64,000 nt of DNA from Rhodobacteraceae bacterium Alg231-04 (GCA_900143635.1 FREY01000003.1:1-64000); one strand, 5' to 3'; positions 1 through 8,906 are shown, counted from the stretch's first letter. A program made the numbers and translations. The notes: generated by a model not told the origin, from the sequence alone.

Positions 1-255
1 AGCCTGCATCTAGTCACGCGCTGCTGGTCCCTGACACTTCGGGCAATGCCGGTTCTTACAGGAGTTATATGCAATATGTTGATGGCTGCACTTTGTACAC
101 GCTGCTACATGCCCACCAAGCGCCTCCGTTCGGCAGGCTTCAATTGAGGACATAACCTTGAGCTGGCTCAGGCTGACATGGCCCACATTGGCCCGTCGCC
201 ACGCGGGACCGTACTTTCGGAATATGTCAGCGATCTCCAACTTGGCGCGGGGCAC
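1..255 (-). pseudogene. IS91-family transposase, N-terminal part with in-frame amber stop
   Basis: The start is a GTG at 255-253, preceded by a GAGG motif and directly by an in-frame TAA. The first 81 residues match the N-terminal zinc-binding domain of IS91-type transposases, with cysteines in CTKC and in the conserved RHCPKCQG motif. Translation stops at TAG (12-10) right after AARD, and the same frame then reads MQA up to the edge. Family members usually have a tryptophan here (ARxW), so a TGG to TAG change is the simplest reading. The catalytic Y2 region would lie outside the window. Either the transposase is dead or the base is a sequencing error. Confidence 0.7.
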
Positions 256-267
256 TTATCCTCGCGG

Positions 268-1155
268 CTATTCCAACCCTCGCTTCAGGGTCTGGTCCTG
301 CAGGCCAGCGAGCATCTCGTAAGGGCTGACGGTATCCTTGATCGTTTTGGTGGCCACATGGGTATATTGCGCCGTTGTTGTCAGCTTGGCATGGCCCAAC
401 AAGACCTGGATCACTCGGATATCAGTGTTCGCTTCCAACAGATGCGTGGCGAAGCTGTGGCGCAACGTGTGCAACGTGGCGGGTTTGGAAATGCCTGCCA
501 TGTGTTTGGCTGACGTGAAAGCACGGTTCAGTTGCCGTGATGAGATCGGATTGATCTTGGGCTTTCCGGGAAACAGCCACCCTTCTGGTCGCGCCTCCAG
601 CCAATAGTCGCGCAACAGGTTCAGCAACCCCGGCGACAGCATTACCTTGCAATCTTTCCCGCCTTTCCCCTGGTCGACATGGATCAGCATGCGATCATTG
701 TCGATGTCGGCAACCTTGAGATTGCACACCTCAGACGCGCGCAGTCCGGCACCATAAGAGATACTCAGCGCAGCGCGATATTTGAGACCCGGACCCGGCG
801 TCGCCATCAGAATATCCGAGACCTCTTCCACGCTGAACACAACTGGTAGCTTTCTGGGCTGGGTTCGGAACTGCATGAACCGCTTCATCTCCTCACGCCC
901 ACAGGTCATTCCAAAAAAGAAACGCAGCGCAATAATGCGGGTGTTGAACATCGATGCTGTGACCCCGGTATCGGTCATGTGCAACTGGTATGCCCGAAGC
1001 TCCTCGGGGGTGGCCGTGTCCGGTGGCCTCTTCAGAAACTTCGCAAAATCCTTGATCGCCCGGATGTGGGACTTCTGAGCCTTATCGCCCATGCCTCGGA
1101 TGCGCATATCTTCCATCATCCGCACTCGAAGCGGTGTAACTCTATCCTCTGTCAT
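268..1155 (-). CDS. IS91-associated tyrosine recombinase/integrase
   Basis: This 295-residue protein has an N-terminal SAM-like core-binding domain (about 8-95) and a C-terminal phage-integrase catalytic domain (about 105-280). The catalytic set is complete: Arg139 in GAGLRASE, Lys164/167 in the beta-hairpin, the HxxR pair His229/Arg232 in LHTLRHS, His255 in LLGH and nucleophile Tyr264 in AQYTHV. The start ATG has a GGAGG site 7 bp upstream. Length and spacing are normal, so this enzyme looks intact even though its partner transposase is interrupted. Family knowledge: such integrases travel with IS91-like transposases. Their role in transposition is not settled. Confidence 0.9.
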   Translation of the reverse strand: MTEDRVTPLRVRMMEDMRIRGMGDKAQKSHIRAIKDFAKFLKRPPDTATPEELRAYQLHMTDTGVTASMFNTRIIALRFFFGMTCGREEMKRFMQFRTQPRKLPVVFSVEEVSDILMATPGPGLKYRAALSISYGAGLRASEVCNLKVADIDNDRMLIHVDQGKGGKDCKVMLSPGLLNLLRDYWLEARPEGWLFPGKPKINPISSRQLNRAFTSAKHMAGISKPATLHTLRHSFATHLLEANTDIRVIQVLLGHAKLTTTAQYTHVATKTIKDTVSPYEMLAGLQDQTLKRGLE

Positions 1156-1340
1156 CGGAACCTCCTGTCAATCGACTGAGAAGGGACCAATCGTCAGACA
1201 AGTTCATCAGATCACAAAATCACCACGTTCTGATCAGCAGGTGACACCAGCCACGAGCGCCAATGCCGCGGCAGCGGCTTCGTCCTTGTCCGCATTGAAG
1301 ACAAAGCGGGTTAACTTCCTCTGCTCAATAAGTTCCAACA

Positions 1341-1369
1341 AAAAAAGCCCCGGCCAATGACCGGGGCTT
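1341..1369 (-). terminator. Rho-independent terminator of the pdhABC operon
   Basis: A 9-bp perfect stem (AAGCCCCGG with CCGGGGCTT) and 7-nt loop are followed, on the minus strand, by a run of six T. It lies 22 bp after the pdhC stop codon. Confidence 0.9.
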
Positions 1370-1391
1370 CTCCTGTTACTCTGCCTGAGGC

Positions 1392-2702
1392 TCAGGCCAG
1401 CATGGTCAGCGGGTTTTCCAGGTTGTGGACAATCGCTTCCAGAAGCTGCGCGCCAAGGGCACCGTCGATGACACGGTGGTCGACCGACATGGTGACGCTC
1501 ATCACGGTGGCCACTTTCAGCTCGTCATCTTCGCCCACAACCGGCTTCTTGGCGCCCGCACCCACGGCGAGGATGCCTGCGTGCGGCGGGTTCACGATGG
1601 CGTCGAAGTTGTCGATGCCGAACATGCCGAGGTTGGAGATCGCAAAGGAGCCGCCCTGGTATTCATGCGGGGCCAGCTTGCGATCACGGGCACGGGTGGC
1701 CAGATCCTTCATCTCTGCCGACAGGGCCGAGAGGGACTTCATGTCGCTGTCCTGCAGGACAGGGGTGAACAGACCGCCTTCGATTGCAACCGCAACGGCC
1801 ACATCCGAGGATTTCATCTTCAGAACCCGGTCACCGGCCCAGACAGCGTTTGCGTCCGGTACGGCTTGCAGCGCATTGGCCACGGCCTTGATGATGAAGT
1901 CGTTGACGGAGAGTTTCACGCCGCGTGCTTCGAGCTGTTTGTTCAGCTGGCTGCGGAATTTGAGCAATGCGTCCAGCTGGATGTCACGGCGCAGGTAGAA
2001 GTGCGGGATGGTCTGTTTGGCTTCGGTCAGGCGTGCCGCGATGACCTTGCGCATACCGTCGAGAGAGATTTCCTCGTAGTCGCGGCCTTCGTACATCTTG
2101 GCAACCATATCGGCCGAAGGACCAGCCGGAGCGGCGGCAGCGGCAGGCGCCGGAGCAGCTGCTGTAGGTGCGGCGGCAGTCACAGGTTTCGGTGCGGCAG
2201 TGGCACCTTCAACATCTGCCTTCACGATCCGGCCGCGCGGGCCAGACCCGGACAGCTGCGACAGGTCCAGACCTTTGTCGGCCGCAATGCGACGCGCCAG
2301 AGGCGAAGCGAAGATGCGGCTTCCGTCTGCGGCAGCTGGTGCGGCAGGGGCCGCTGCTGGCGCAGATGCAGCTGCCTCGGAGGCCGCATGGGCCGCCTCG
2401 TTAGCCGCGGCTGCAGGGGCAGCCGGTGCGGCGCTGGCCGCAATGTCATCGGCACTTTCACCGTCTTCCAGCAGCACGGCGATGGCGGTGTTCACCTTGA
2501 CCCCTTCGGAGCCTTCGGCGACTAGGATCTTGCCGATCACGCCTTCATCGACCGCTTCGAACTCCATCGTTGCCTTGTCGGTTTCGATCTCGGCGATCAG
2601 ATCGCCAGAGTTCACGGTATCGCCTTCTTTTACCAGCCATTTGGCCAGCGTGCCTTCCTCCATGGTGGGGGAGAGGGCGGGCATCAGAATTTCTGTAGGC
2701 AT
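1392..2702 (-). CDS. pdhC: Pyruvate dehydrogenase complex E2, dihydrolipoamide acetyltransferase
   Basis: E2 core enzyme of the pyruvate dehydrogenase complex; it transfers the acetyl group from lipoate to CoA in the cytoplasm. The 436 residues show one lipoyl domain (2-78, lipoylated Lys43 in the DKATMEF motif), an Ala/Pro-rich flexible linker, an E1/E3-binding domain (about 129-166) and another Ala/Pro linker. The catalytic domain from about 205 ends in the HRVIDG active-site motif (His409, Asp413). It is the last gene of pdhA-pdhB-pdhC, 12 bp after pdhB, and is followed by an intrinsic terminator. Its lipoyl domain is nearly the same as that at the start of PdhB. Confidence 0.97.
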   Translation of the reverse strand: MPTEILMPALSPTMEEGTLAKWLVKEGDTVNSGDLIAEIETDKATMEFEAVDEGVIGKILVAEGSEGVKVNTAIAVLLEDGESADDIAASAAPAAPAAAANEAAHAASEAAASAPAAAPAAPAAADGSRIFASPLARRIAADKGLDLSQLSGSGPRGRIVKADVEGATAAPKPVTAAAPTAAAPAPAAAAAPAGPSADMVAKMYEGRDYEEISLDGMRKVIAARLTEAKQTIPHFYLRRDIQLDALLKFRSQLNKQLEARGVKLSVNDFIIKAVANALQAVPDANAVWAGDRVLKMKSSDVAVAVAIEGGLFTPVLQDSDMKSLSALSAEMKDLATRARDRKLAPHEYQGGSFAISNLGMFGIDNFDAIVNPPHAGILAVGAGAKKPVVGEDDELKVATVMSVTMSVDHRVIDGALGAQLLEAIVHNLENPLTMLA

Positions 2703-2714
2703 CGCGTCTCTCCT

Positions 2715-4079
2715 TTACCGGTAGGTCACTTGTTTCACAGCGGCAATCACCTCGTCGGTGGTGATCAGCGCGTGTTTTTCGAGGTTGGCAGCGTAGGGCA
2801 TCGGAACATCCTTGCCTGTGCAGGTGATGATCGGCGCGTCGAGATAGTCAAACGCCTGCTGCATCACCTCAGAGGCGATGTAGCTGCCGACAGAGCCCTG
2901 CGGCCAGCCTTCTTCGACGGTGACCAGACGGTTGGTCTTCATCACCGACTTGATGACGGTGGGCAGATCCATCGGGCGCAGGGTGCGCAGGTCGATGACT
3001 TCTGCAGAAATACCGTCTTCGGCCAGCTTGTCCGCCGCTTCCAGCGCATATTGCATGCCGATGCCGAAGGAGACGATGGTGACGTCAGTACCTTCGCGCC
3101 AGATGCGCGCCTTGCCGAAGGGAACGGTGAAATCATCCAGTTTCGGCACGTCAAAGGCGCGACCGTAAAGGATTTCATTCTCCAGGAAGATCACCGGGTT
3201 GTTGTCGCGGATCGCGGTCTTCAGCAGGCCTTTGGCGTCAGAGGCCGAGTAGGGCATCGCCACTTTCAGACCCGGAATTTGCATGTACCAGGCCGCGTAG
3301 TCCTGGGAGTGCTGCGCGCCCACACGGGCCGCCGCGCCATTGGCACCACGGAACACCATCGGTGCCCCCATCTGGCCGCCGGACATATAAAGCGTCTTGG
3401 CCGCCGAATTGACGATCTGGTCCATCGCCTGCATGGCGAAGTTGAAGGTCATGAATTCGACGATCGGGCGCAGCCCACCAAAGGCAGAGCCGGTGGCGAT
3501 GCCGGCAAAGCCGTGTTCGGTGATCGGCGTGTCGATTACGCGCTTGGCGCCGAACTCGTCCAGCAGGCCCTGGCTGATTTTGTAAGCGCCCTGATATTCG
3601 GCGACTTCTTCGCCCATCAGGTAGACGTTTTCGTCATTGCGCATTTCTTCGGCCATCGCGTCGCGCAGTGCTTCGCGCACCGTGGTCGACACCAGTTCGG
3701 TGCCTTCCGGCCAGTCAGGCGTCAGGTCGGCTGCAGGAACAGCGGGAGCTGCTGCTGCCGGTGCTTCGACGGCTGCTGGCGCCGCGGCCTCAGCGGCGGG
3801 AGCTGCGGCGGTGGTCACGGCGGCAGAGGCGTCTTCGCCTTCTTCCAGAAGCACGGCGATGGCGGTGTTCACTTTCACGCCTTCGGTGCCTTCGGCGATC
3901 AGGATCTTGCCCATCACACCTTCGTCGACGGCCTCGAACTCCATCGTGGCCTTGTCGGTTTCAATCTCGGCCATCACATCGCCGGCGTTCACGGTATCGC
4001 CCTCTTTGACCAGCCATTTGGCCAGCGTGCCTTCCTCCATGGTCGGCGACAGGGCGGGCATCAGGATTTCAGTTGCCAT
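2715..4079 (-). CDS. pdhB: Pyruvate dehydrogenase E1 beta subunit with N-terminal lipoyl domain
   Basis: Beta subunit of heterotetrameric pyruvate decarboxylase (E1). At 454 residues it is about 125 longer than a plain E1-beta because it carries an extra lipoyl domain (1-80, Lys43 in DKATMEF) and an Ala/Pro linker (about 83-125). The transketolase-type pyrimidine-binding domain starts near residue 130 and is followed by the transketolase C-terminal domain. This fusion is an established feature of alphaproteobacterial PdhB. About 90% of lipoyl-domain residues match PdhC, suggesting duplication with continuing gene conversion. It lies 14 bp after pdhA in the same operon. Confidence 0.97.
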   Translation of the reverse strand: MATEILMPALSPTMEEGTLAKWLVKEGDTVNAGDVMAEIETDKATMEFEAVDEGVMGKILIAEGTEGVKVNTAIAVLLEEGEDASAAVTTAAAPAAEAAAPAAVEAPAAAAPAVPAADLTPDWPEGTELVSTTVREALRDAMAEEMRNDENVYLMGEEVAEYQGAYKISQGLLDEFGAKRVIDTPITEHGFAGIATGSAFGGLRPIVEFMTFNFAMQAMDQIVNSAAKTLYMSGGQMGAPMVFRGANGAAARVGAQHSQDYAAWYMQIPGLKVAMPYSASDAKGLLKTAIRDNNPVIFLENEILYGRAFDVPKLDDFTVPFGKARIWREGTDVTIVSFGIGMQYALEAADKLAEDGISAEVIDLRTLRPMDLPTVIKSVMKTNRLVTVEEGWPQGSVGSYIASEVMQQAFDYLDAPIITCTGKDVPMPYAANLEKHALITTDEVIAAVKQVTYR

Positions 4080-4093
4080 AGTAATACTTCCCC

Positions 4094-5083
4094 TCAGGCG
4101 TAGATGTCGGTCCAGAGCTCGTCGAGCGCCGGTTCCGGGCTGGTGCGGGCGAATTCTGCCGCCTGGTTCACAACCTCTTTGATCTCTTTGTCGATCGCTT
4201 TCAGATCGTCCTCAGAGGCGTATTTATTGCCGATGAGCATTTCGCGGACCTGTTCGATCGGGTCACGCTCTTCGCGCATCTTCTGCACTTCTTCGCGGGT
4301 CCGGTACTTGGCCGGGTCCGACATGGAGTGGCCACGGTAGCGGTAGGTTTTGACCTCTAGGATATAGGGGCCTTTGCCTGCGCGGCAGTGGGCCACGGCG
4401 CGTTCGCCCGCTTCCTTCACTGCCAGCACATTCATACCGTCAACCGCTTCACCGGGGATGCCAAAGGCTTCGCCGCGGGTGTAGATGTCAGGGGTCAGGC
4501 TGGAACGCTGCTGCGAGGTGCCCATGGCGTAGCCGTTGTTTTCCACAACGAAGATCACCGGCAGTTCCCACAGGGCGGCCATGTTGAAGGTCTCGTAGAC
4601 CTGGCCCTGGTTCGACGCGCCATCACCGAAATAGGCGAAGGTCACATTATCATTGCCTTTGTATTTGTCGGCAAAAGCCAGACCGGCACCCAGCGGCACC
4701 TGCGCGCCAACGATGCCGTGGCCACCATAGAAATGCTTCTCTTTCGAGAACATATGCATGGAGCCGCCTTTGCCTTTGGACAGACCACCTTCGCGGCCTG
4801 TCAGCTCGGCCATGACGCCGCCTGCTTCCATGCCACAGGCCAGCATATGGCCGTGATCGCGGTAGGAGGTGATCCGTTTGTCACCTTCTTTGGTGGCCGC
4901 TTCCAGGCCAACAACAACCGCTTCCTGTCCGATGTAGAGGTGGCAGAAACCACCGATCAGACCCATGCCGTACAATTGACCGGCTTTTTCTTCGAATCGC
5001 CGGATCAGCAACATCTCACGATAGTGTTCTGTCAGTTCCTCGGCAGAAACGTTTGTTTTCTTAACGCTTTTTCTCGCAGCCAT
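4094..5083 (-). CDS. pdhA: Pyruvate dehydrogenase E1 alpha subunit
   Basis: Alpha subunit of E1, which decarboxylates pyruvate with thiamine diphosphate. The 329-residue protein has the ThDP/Mg motif GDG (153-155) ending near Asn182-Asn183. It also has the regulatory-loop sequence [15 protein letters not shown] seen across E1-alpha proteins. The start ATG gives a family-like N-terminus. The upstream side carries a perfect palindrome 27 bp from the start codon that recurs before lpdA, the gene for the E3 subunit of the same complex. Confidence 0.97.
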   Translation of the reverse strand: MAARKSVKKTNVSAEELTEHYREMLLIRRFEEKAGQLYGMGLIGGFCHLYIGQEAVVVGLEAATKEGDKRITSYRDHGHMLACGMEAGGVMAELTGREGGLSKGKGGSMHMFSKEKHFYGGHGIVGAQVPLGAGLAFADKYKGNDNVTFAYFGDGASNQGQVYETFNMAALWELPVIFVVENNGYAMGTSQQRSSLTPDIYTRGEAFGIPGEAVDGMNVLAVKEAGERAVAHCRAGKGPYILEVKTYRYRGHSMSDPAKYRTREEVQKMREERDPIEQVREMLIGNKYASEDDLKAIDKEIKEVVNQAAEFARTSPEPALDELWTDIYA

Positions 5084-5109
5084 GGCGGCGGGCTCCCCCT
5101 CTAGGCTAG

Positions 5110-5129
5110 ATAGTTTAGTGTTAAACTAT
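5110..5129. promoter_or_regulatory. Palindromic operator candidate before pdhA
   Basis: The core TAGTTTAGTGTTAAACTA (5111-5128) is an inverted repeat with 7-bp arms TAGTTTA/TAAACTA and a 4-bp centre, extended by one pair on each side. It sits 27 bp upstream of the pdhA start. The same arms and spacing occur before lpdA at 23432-23449. The binding protein is unknown; a transcription factor operator is inferred. Confidence 0.7.
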
Positions 5130-5354
5130 TTAATAGAGGATTTTGTTGCTTCTGGCGAGGGCATATTTGCCGTGGCGCCATTCGCTGGGCGCATGGCTTG
5201 CGGGCAAGGGGGCGCGGTGTGGGCTGAACCACCGCATTCTTGATCAGAAAACCGGTGCGGACAGGCTCGCAGGCCTGGGGTGGGGCTGATGGCTGGATCC
5301 GCGTCCTGAAATTCTGTTACCCTTTCGCAGCGGGTAAGCAAGGAATGAAACCTG

Positions 5355-5807
5355 ATGGCACCTCCCAAACCCCCACTTCAGGGCGCATGCCTTTGCGGCG
5401 CCGTACAGGTCAGCGTGACCGCATCTCCGCTTTTGACATTGGCCTGCCATTGTCGCGATTGCCAGAAATTGACCGCGAGTGCCTATTCTCTCACCGCCAT
5501 GTTCCCGGAAGCTGCGTTTTCCTACGGTGGGGAAGTGATAAAGGGTGGGCGCCATTCAGAGGGGCGAACGCATTATTTTTGCAAGTCGTGTTTGAATTTC
5601 GTCTTTTCGAAGATCACCGGGGCGGAGCAGCGGATTAACCTGCGCTTATCGGTGCTCGACGACGCCGCCTTGTTCGAGCCATTTGTTGAAGTGATGACCG
5701 AAGAGAAGATGCCCTGGGCAACGGTACCTGCGACCCATAGTTTTGCGCGATACCCAGAGACCATTGAAGAGTTGCAGGCCCTCATGGAGGCCTATTCCAA
5801 GCGATAA
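5355..5807 (+). CDS. GFA/CENP-V domain zinc-binding protein
   Basis: A 150-residue protein of the GFA (glutathione-dependent formaldehyde-activating enzyme-like) family, whose fold is organised by zinc. Visible motifs are CLCGAV (about 12-17), CHCRDCQK (about 31-38) and a C-terminal-side CKSC pair, giving the usual cysteine ligand set. Most family members have no proven substrate; some act on glutathione adducts. It stands alone between pdhA and ftsB on the opposite strand, so the neighbours give no functional hint. Confidence 0.85.
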   Translation: MAPPKPPLQGACLCGAVQVSVTASPLLTLACHCRDCQKLTASAYSLTAMFPEAAFSYGGEVIKGGRHSEGRTHYFCKSCLNFVFSKITGAEQRINLRLSVLDDAALFEPFVEVMTEEKMPWATVPATHSFARYPETIEELQALMEAYSKR

Positions 5808-5876
5808 ATCCGGCGTTACGGTTCTGATGTTCAAGGCATCGGGAAAAGGGCGTTGAGTGAGACCTGTCGATGCGGT

Positions 5877-6176
5877 TCAGCGGATGACGATTTCGTCGGC
5901 GCGCAGCACACCCAGTACAGACCGCGCCTGTTCATCCAGAAGATCAAGATCAAGATAATCATCCGACAGGCGCCGGGTGAGGTTTTCCATACTGTTGATT
6001 TCCAGCTGGAGATTAGCGAGATCGCGGCTGAGGGCCTCTGCCTCGGCCGCGATCTCAACCCGTCTGAAGATCCCGAAATCACCCTGCACAGCGGCAAAGG
6101 TGAAATACGCACTGAGTGCGAAAGCGGCGGCGAAAAAACAGATTGCGCCTATGGATGGTCCATTGCTCCGGGTCAC
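5877..6176 (-). CDS. ftsB: FtsB/DivIC-family septum formation initiator
   Basis: A 99-residue bitopic membrane protein: a short cytoplasmic N-terminus, one TM segment (about 10-30) and a periplasmic coiled coil (about 40-75), the architecture of FtsB. The family links FtsL, FtsQ and the septal peptidoglycan synthase. Its position upstream of pdhA on the same strand is common in alphaproteobacteria. A CtrA-like box lies 127 bp upstream of the start, which would fit cell-cycle control. Identity to FtsB is by architecture and context, since sequence conservation in the family is low. Confidence 0.8.
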   Translation of the reverse strand: MTRSNGPSIGAICFFAAAFALSAYFTFAAVQGDFGIFRRVEIAAEAEALSRDLANLQLEINSMENLTRRLSDDYLDLDLLDEQARSVLGVLRADEIVIR

Positions 6177-6302
6177 GTTTGGGTCGCCTGTATGAAGCTG
6201 CTCAATGTAGTCTGCGCCAGTTGTTCCGGCGTCTGTAACTCTTATACCTCAGGTGATTCGCCGTGTGAATCCCCTTTCGAATCAAGTTGTAAGTTTTTTT
6301 GG

Positions 6303-6318
6303 TTAACGGCGCGTTAAC
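6303..6318. promoter_or_regulatory. CtrA-like binding box upstream of ftsB
   Basis: TTAACGGCGCGTTAAC matches the CtrA consensus TTAA-N7-TTAA and is itself a GTTAAC/GTTAAC inverted repeat. It lies in the ftsB upstream region, 127 bp from the start codon. CtrA is the alphaproteobacterial cell-cycle response regulator; binding here is inferred. Confidence 0.45.
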
Positions 6319-6374
6319 CATCGGTGTCACGCCAGGGCGGCGGCGGCCTTTGGCGGGGTGTGAGCGCCGTTATG

Positions 6375-6397
6375 CAAATGATCCGGGGGATCATTTG
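6375..6397. repeat. Perfect 10-bp inverted repeat in the ftsB/pgk gap
   Basis: Arms CAAATGATCC and GGATCATTTG flank a GGG centre. There is no T tract, so it does not look like a terminator. It could be an operator or an mRNA-end hairpin. The remainder of the 319-bp gene-free stretch 6177-6495 holds only the CtrA-like box and the pgk terminator. Confidence 0.6.
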
Positions 6398-6441
6398 AGG
6401 CGCGAACGGGCGGAGCCCGGCAAAGACGAAAGGCCGGATGT

Positions 6442-6476
6442 GCAAAAGCCGCCAGCGCGGGGCGGGCGGCTTTTGC
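6442..6476 (-). terminator. Intrinsic terminator downstream of pgk
   Basis: A 12-bp perfect stem (GCAAAAGCCGCC with GGCGGCTTTTGC) around an 11-nt loop, 19 bp after the pgk stop. The A/T-rich stem base supplies the U-rich end in either direction, so it may also work on plus-strand transcripts. Confidence 0.8.
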
Positions 6477-6495
6477 TGTCTATTGCTTGGGCGGC

Positions 6496-7686
6496 TTACT
6501 GTTCGAGTGCAGCCACGCCGGGCAGGGTCTTGCCTTCCATCCATTCCAGGAAGGCGCCGCCTGCGGTGGAGATATAGGTGAAGCTGTCAGCCGCACCGGC
6601 CTGATTGAGGGCCGCAACCGTGTCGCCGCCGCCTGCCACGCTGACCAGCGATCCGGATTTGGTGAGGGCAGCCGCTTGCAGGGCCGCTGCATTTGTTGCC
6701 GCATCGAAGGGGGCGATTTCAAAGGCCCCCATCGGGCCGTTCCAGATCAGGGTTTTGGACCCTGCAAGGGCATCAGAGACTGCAGCCACAGTGGCGGGGC
6801 CTGCGTCCAGGATCATCGCATCTGCCGGGCAGGCGTCGGCGGCCACGGTTTCATTGGCGGCATTGGCTTTGAACTCGCGTGCGACCACTACATCCGAGGG
6901 CAGCAGAATGGCGCAGCCCTGCGCTGCGGCCTTGGCGAGGATCTCTTTGGCGGTGGGGGCCATGTCGTGCTCGCACAGCGATTTGCCCACATCGATGCCT
7001 TGCGCGGCGAGGAATGTGTTGGCCATGCCGCCGCCGATCACCAGCGTGTCGACCTTTTCGACCAGATTGCCCAGCAGCTCCAGTTTGGTGGAGACCTTGG
7101 CGCCGCCGACAACGGCTGTCACCGGGCGTTGCGGCTGGCCAAGGGCGGCCTCGAGCGCGGTCAGTTCGGCCTGCATCAGACGGCCGGCACAGGCGGGCAG
7201 CTGTTGGGCCAGCGCCTCGGTGGAGGCATGGGCGCGGTGGGCGGCCGAGAAGGCATCGTTGCAGTAGATGTCGCCCAGTTTGGCCATTTCAGCCGCCAGC
7301 GCGGCGTCGTTCTTTTCTTCACCAGCGTGAAAGCGGGTGTTTTCCAGCAGCAGCACGTCCCCGTCTTGCAGGGCCGCGACAGCGGCTTCGGCGGCGGGGC
7401 CGCGACAATCGGCGCAGAACGCCACGGATGCGCCAAAGGCCGCCTCCAGTGCGGGCACCAGCGGCTGCAGTGACATCTCGGCGACGACTTTACCCTTGGG
7501 GCGTCCGAAATGGGCCAGCAGAACCGGCTTGCCGCCCTTGGCCCGAATGTCGGCGACTGTGGGCGCGATACGGCGGATGCGGGTGTCGTCGGTTACCTTG
7601 CCTGCCTCGACCGGCACGTTGATGTCCACACGGACCAACACACGTTTACCTGCAAGATCCATATCATCGAGCGAATTCCAGCCCAT
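6496..7686 (-). CDS. pgk: Phosphoglycerate kinase
   Basis: Glycolytic/gluconeogenic enzyme interconverting 1,3-bisphosphoglycerate and 3-phosphoglycerate with ATP formation. Family landmarks are [12 protein letters not shown] near the N-terminus, the HFGRPKGK substrate loop, [15 protein letters not shown], and the C-terminal [13 protein letters not shown] nucleotide-binding motif. The open frame extends 31 codons further upstream, but the ATG at 7686 has a GGAAGGAG site and gives the normal 396-residue length starting [11 protein letters not shown]. The gene is monocistronic, ends in a strong terminator and diverges from ppiB. Confidence 0.96.
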   Translation of the reverse strand: MGWNSLDDMDLAGKRVLVRVDINVPVEAGKVTDDTRIRRIAPTVADIRAKGGKPVLLAHFGRPKGKVVAEMSLQPLVPALEAAFGASVAFCADCRGPAAEAAVAALQDGDVLLLENTRFHAGEEKNDAALAAEMAKLGDIYCNDAFSAAHRAHASTEALAQQLPACAGRLMQAELTALEAALGQPQRPVTAVVGGAKVSTKLELLGNLVEKVDTLVIGGGMANTFLAAQGIDVGKSLCEHDMAPTAKEILAKAAAQGCAILLPSDVVVAREFKANAANETVAADACPADAMILDAGPATVAAVSDALAGSKTLIWNGPMGAFEIAPFDAATNAAALQAAALTKSGSLVSVAGGGDTVAALNQAGAADSFTYISTAGGAFLEWMEGKTLPGVAALEQ

Positions 7687-7818
7687 GGGCCACTCCTTCC
7701 GTATCAATTGGGATTTGCATGCTGTTTCAGCGGTTTTGCACGTGCAGTCAATGCTCCCTTGGCAATTGGCGGCGTGCACCTTAACTATCAGGGCAATTCA
7801 AACGGACAGGAGGCCCCC

Positions 7819-8325
7819 ATGGCCGAGATCAAAGATCCCGAAAACACCATCATCGTTGAGCTGAAGGACGGCAATGTCGTCATCGAACTGCTGGCCGACG
7901 TCGCACCGCTGCACGCTGAACGCATGAAAGAACTGGCCCGTGGCGGCGAGTATGACAACGTGGCCTTCCACCGTGTCATCGACGGTTTCATGGCGCAGAC
8001 CGGCGATGTGGCCAATGGCGACATGGAAGACGGCTTCAACCTGCGTATGGCAGGCACCGGCGGCTCAAGCCTGCCTGATCTGCCGGCCGAGTTTTCCAAG
8101 CTGCCGCACGACCGTGGCACCCTGGGCGCGGCCCGTTCGGCAAACCCGAACTCTGCCAACTCGCAGTTCTTCATCAACTTCAAGGACAACCACTTCCTGA
8201 ACGGCCAGTACACCGTTTATGGCCGTGTCATCGAGGGCATGGAGCATGTCGACGCGATCACCAAGGGTGAGCCGCCCGCGAACCCCGACCGCATGATCTC
8301 GGTCAAGGTGGCTGCCGATGCGTAA
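7819..8325 (+). CDS. ppiB: Cytoplasmic cyclophilin-type peptidyl-prolyl isomerase
   Basis: A 168-residue cyclophilin catalysing Xaa-Pro cis/trans isomerisation. Active-site features seen are FHRVIDGFMAQTGD, GTLGAARSANPNSANSQFFI and FLNGQYTVYGRV. No signal peptide is present, so it should be cytoplasmic. The ATG at 7819 has an AGGAGG site; the frame upstream has no family similarity. Its stop codon overlaps the start of a second, exported cyclophilin by 8 bp, so the two are probably translated together. Confidence 0.93.
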   Translation: MAEIKDPENTIIVELKDGNVVIELLADVAPLHAERMKELARGGEYDNVAFHRVIDGFMAQTGDVANGDMEDGFNLRMAGTGGSSLPDLPAEFSKLPHDRGTLGAARSANPNSANSQFFINFKDNHFLNGQYTVYGRVIEGMEHVDAITKGEPPANPDRMISVKVAADA

Positions 8326-8866
8326 GCTGGCAGCAGCCTTTGCGCTGATGGCCAGCCCGGCGCTGGCCTCCGGTATCCAGATCGAGGTTGAGGGCGAGGG
8401 CGCCAATGGCACCATCGTGATCGACCTGCTGGAAGACGTGGCCCCGTTGCATGTGGAGCAGATCACCGCATTGGCCGCCGAAGGTCAGTATGATGGCGTG
8501 GTCTTTCACCGCGTGATCGAAGGCTTCATGGCGCAGACAGGTGATGTGGAAAATGGCCGGATGGGCAGTGATATGCGCTATGCGGGCACCGGTGGGTCCG
8601 ACCGCGGCAATATCAAAGCCGAGTTTTCGGATGTTCCCTTTGACCGCGGTGTGGTCGGCATGGCCCGCTCGCAGAGCCCGGACAGCGCCAATTCGCAGTT
8701 CTTCATCATGTTTGATGAGGGTCATTTCCTGAACGGCCAATATACGGTTGTTGGCCGGGTGACCGAAGGCATGGATGTGGTGGATGCGATCAAACGCGGC
8801 CACCGTCAGTCCGGCGCCATCACCGGCCAGCCGGATATGATGAAGACAGTGACCGTCACCGAGTAA
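8318..8866 (+). CDS. Exported cyclophilin-type peptidyl-prolyl isomerase
   Basis: A 182-residue cyclophilin with a cleavable signal peptide (MRKLAAAFALMASPALASG; AxA-type site near 17-18), hence periplasmic. The catalytic core repeats the motifs of the preceding gene: FHRVIEGFMAQTGD, GVVGMARSQSPDSANSQFFI and FLNGQYTVVGRV. The 8-bp overlap with ppiB indicates translational coupling, and the pair looks like a tandem duplication in which one copy gained an export signal. A terminator-like hairpin follows at 8907. Confidence 0.92.
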   Translation: MRKLAAAFALMASPALASGIQIEVEGEGANGTIVIDLLEDVAPLHVEQITALAAEGQYDGVVFHRVIEGFMAQTGDVENGRMGSDMRYAGTGGSDRGNIKAEFSDVPFDRGVVGMARSQSPDSANSQFFIMFDEGHFLNGQYTVVGRVTEGMDVVDAIKRGHRQSGAITGQPDMMKTVTVTE

Positions 8867-8906
8867 TCCACTGTGCTCCCACATTGTCGGGGGACACTAA
8901 AACACT

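Larger units (their letters stand above)
1..1155 (-). mobile_element. IS91-family element (partial, runs off left edge)
   Basis: A tyrosine integrase gene is followed 12 bp later on the same strand by the start of a Y2 (HUH-type) transposase gene, the two-gene layout known for a subgroup of IS91-like elements. The element continues beyond the left edge, so its oriIS end is not visible. The terIS end should lie upstream of the integrase, somewhere in 1156-1340, but IS91 elements lack terminal inverted repeats and I could not place the boundary. It sits just downstream of the pdh operon terminator and so seems not to disrupt pdhC. Confidence 0.75.

Noticed and set aside
1425-2724. Plus-strand open frames opposite pdhC (366 and 208 codons)
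   Set aside because: They mirror the Ala/Pro linkers and catalytic domain of E2, with low-complexity translation and no ribosome site of note.
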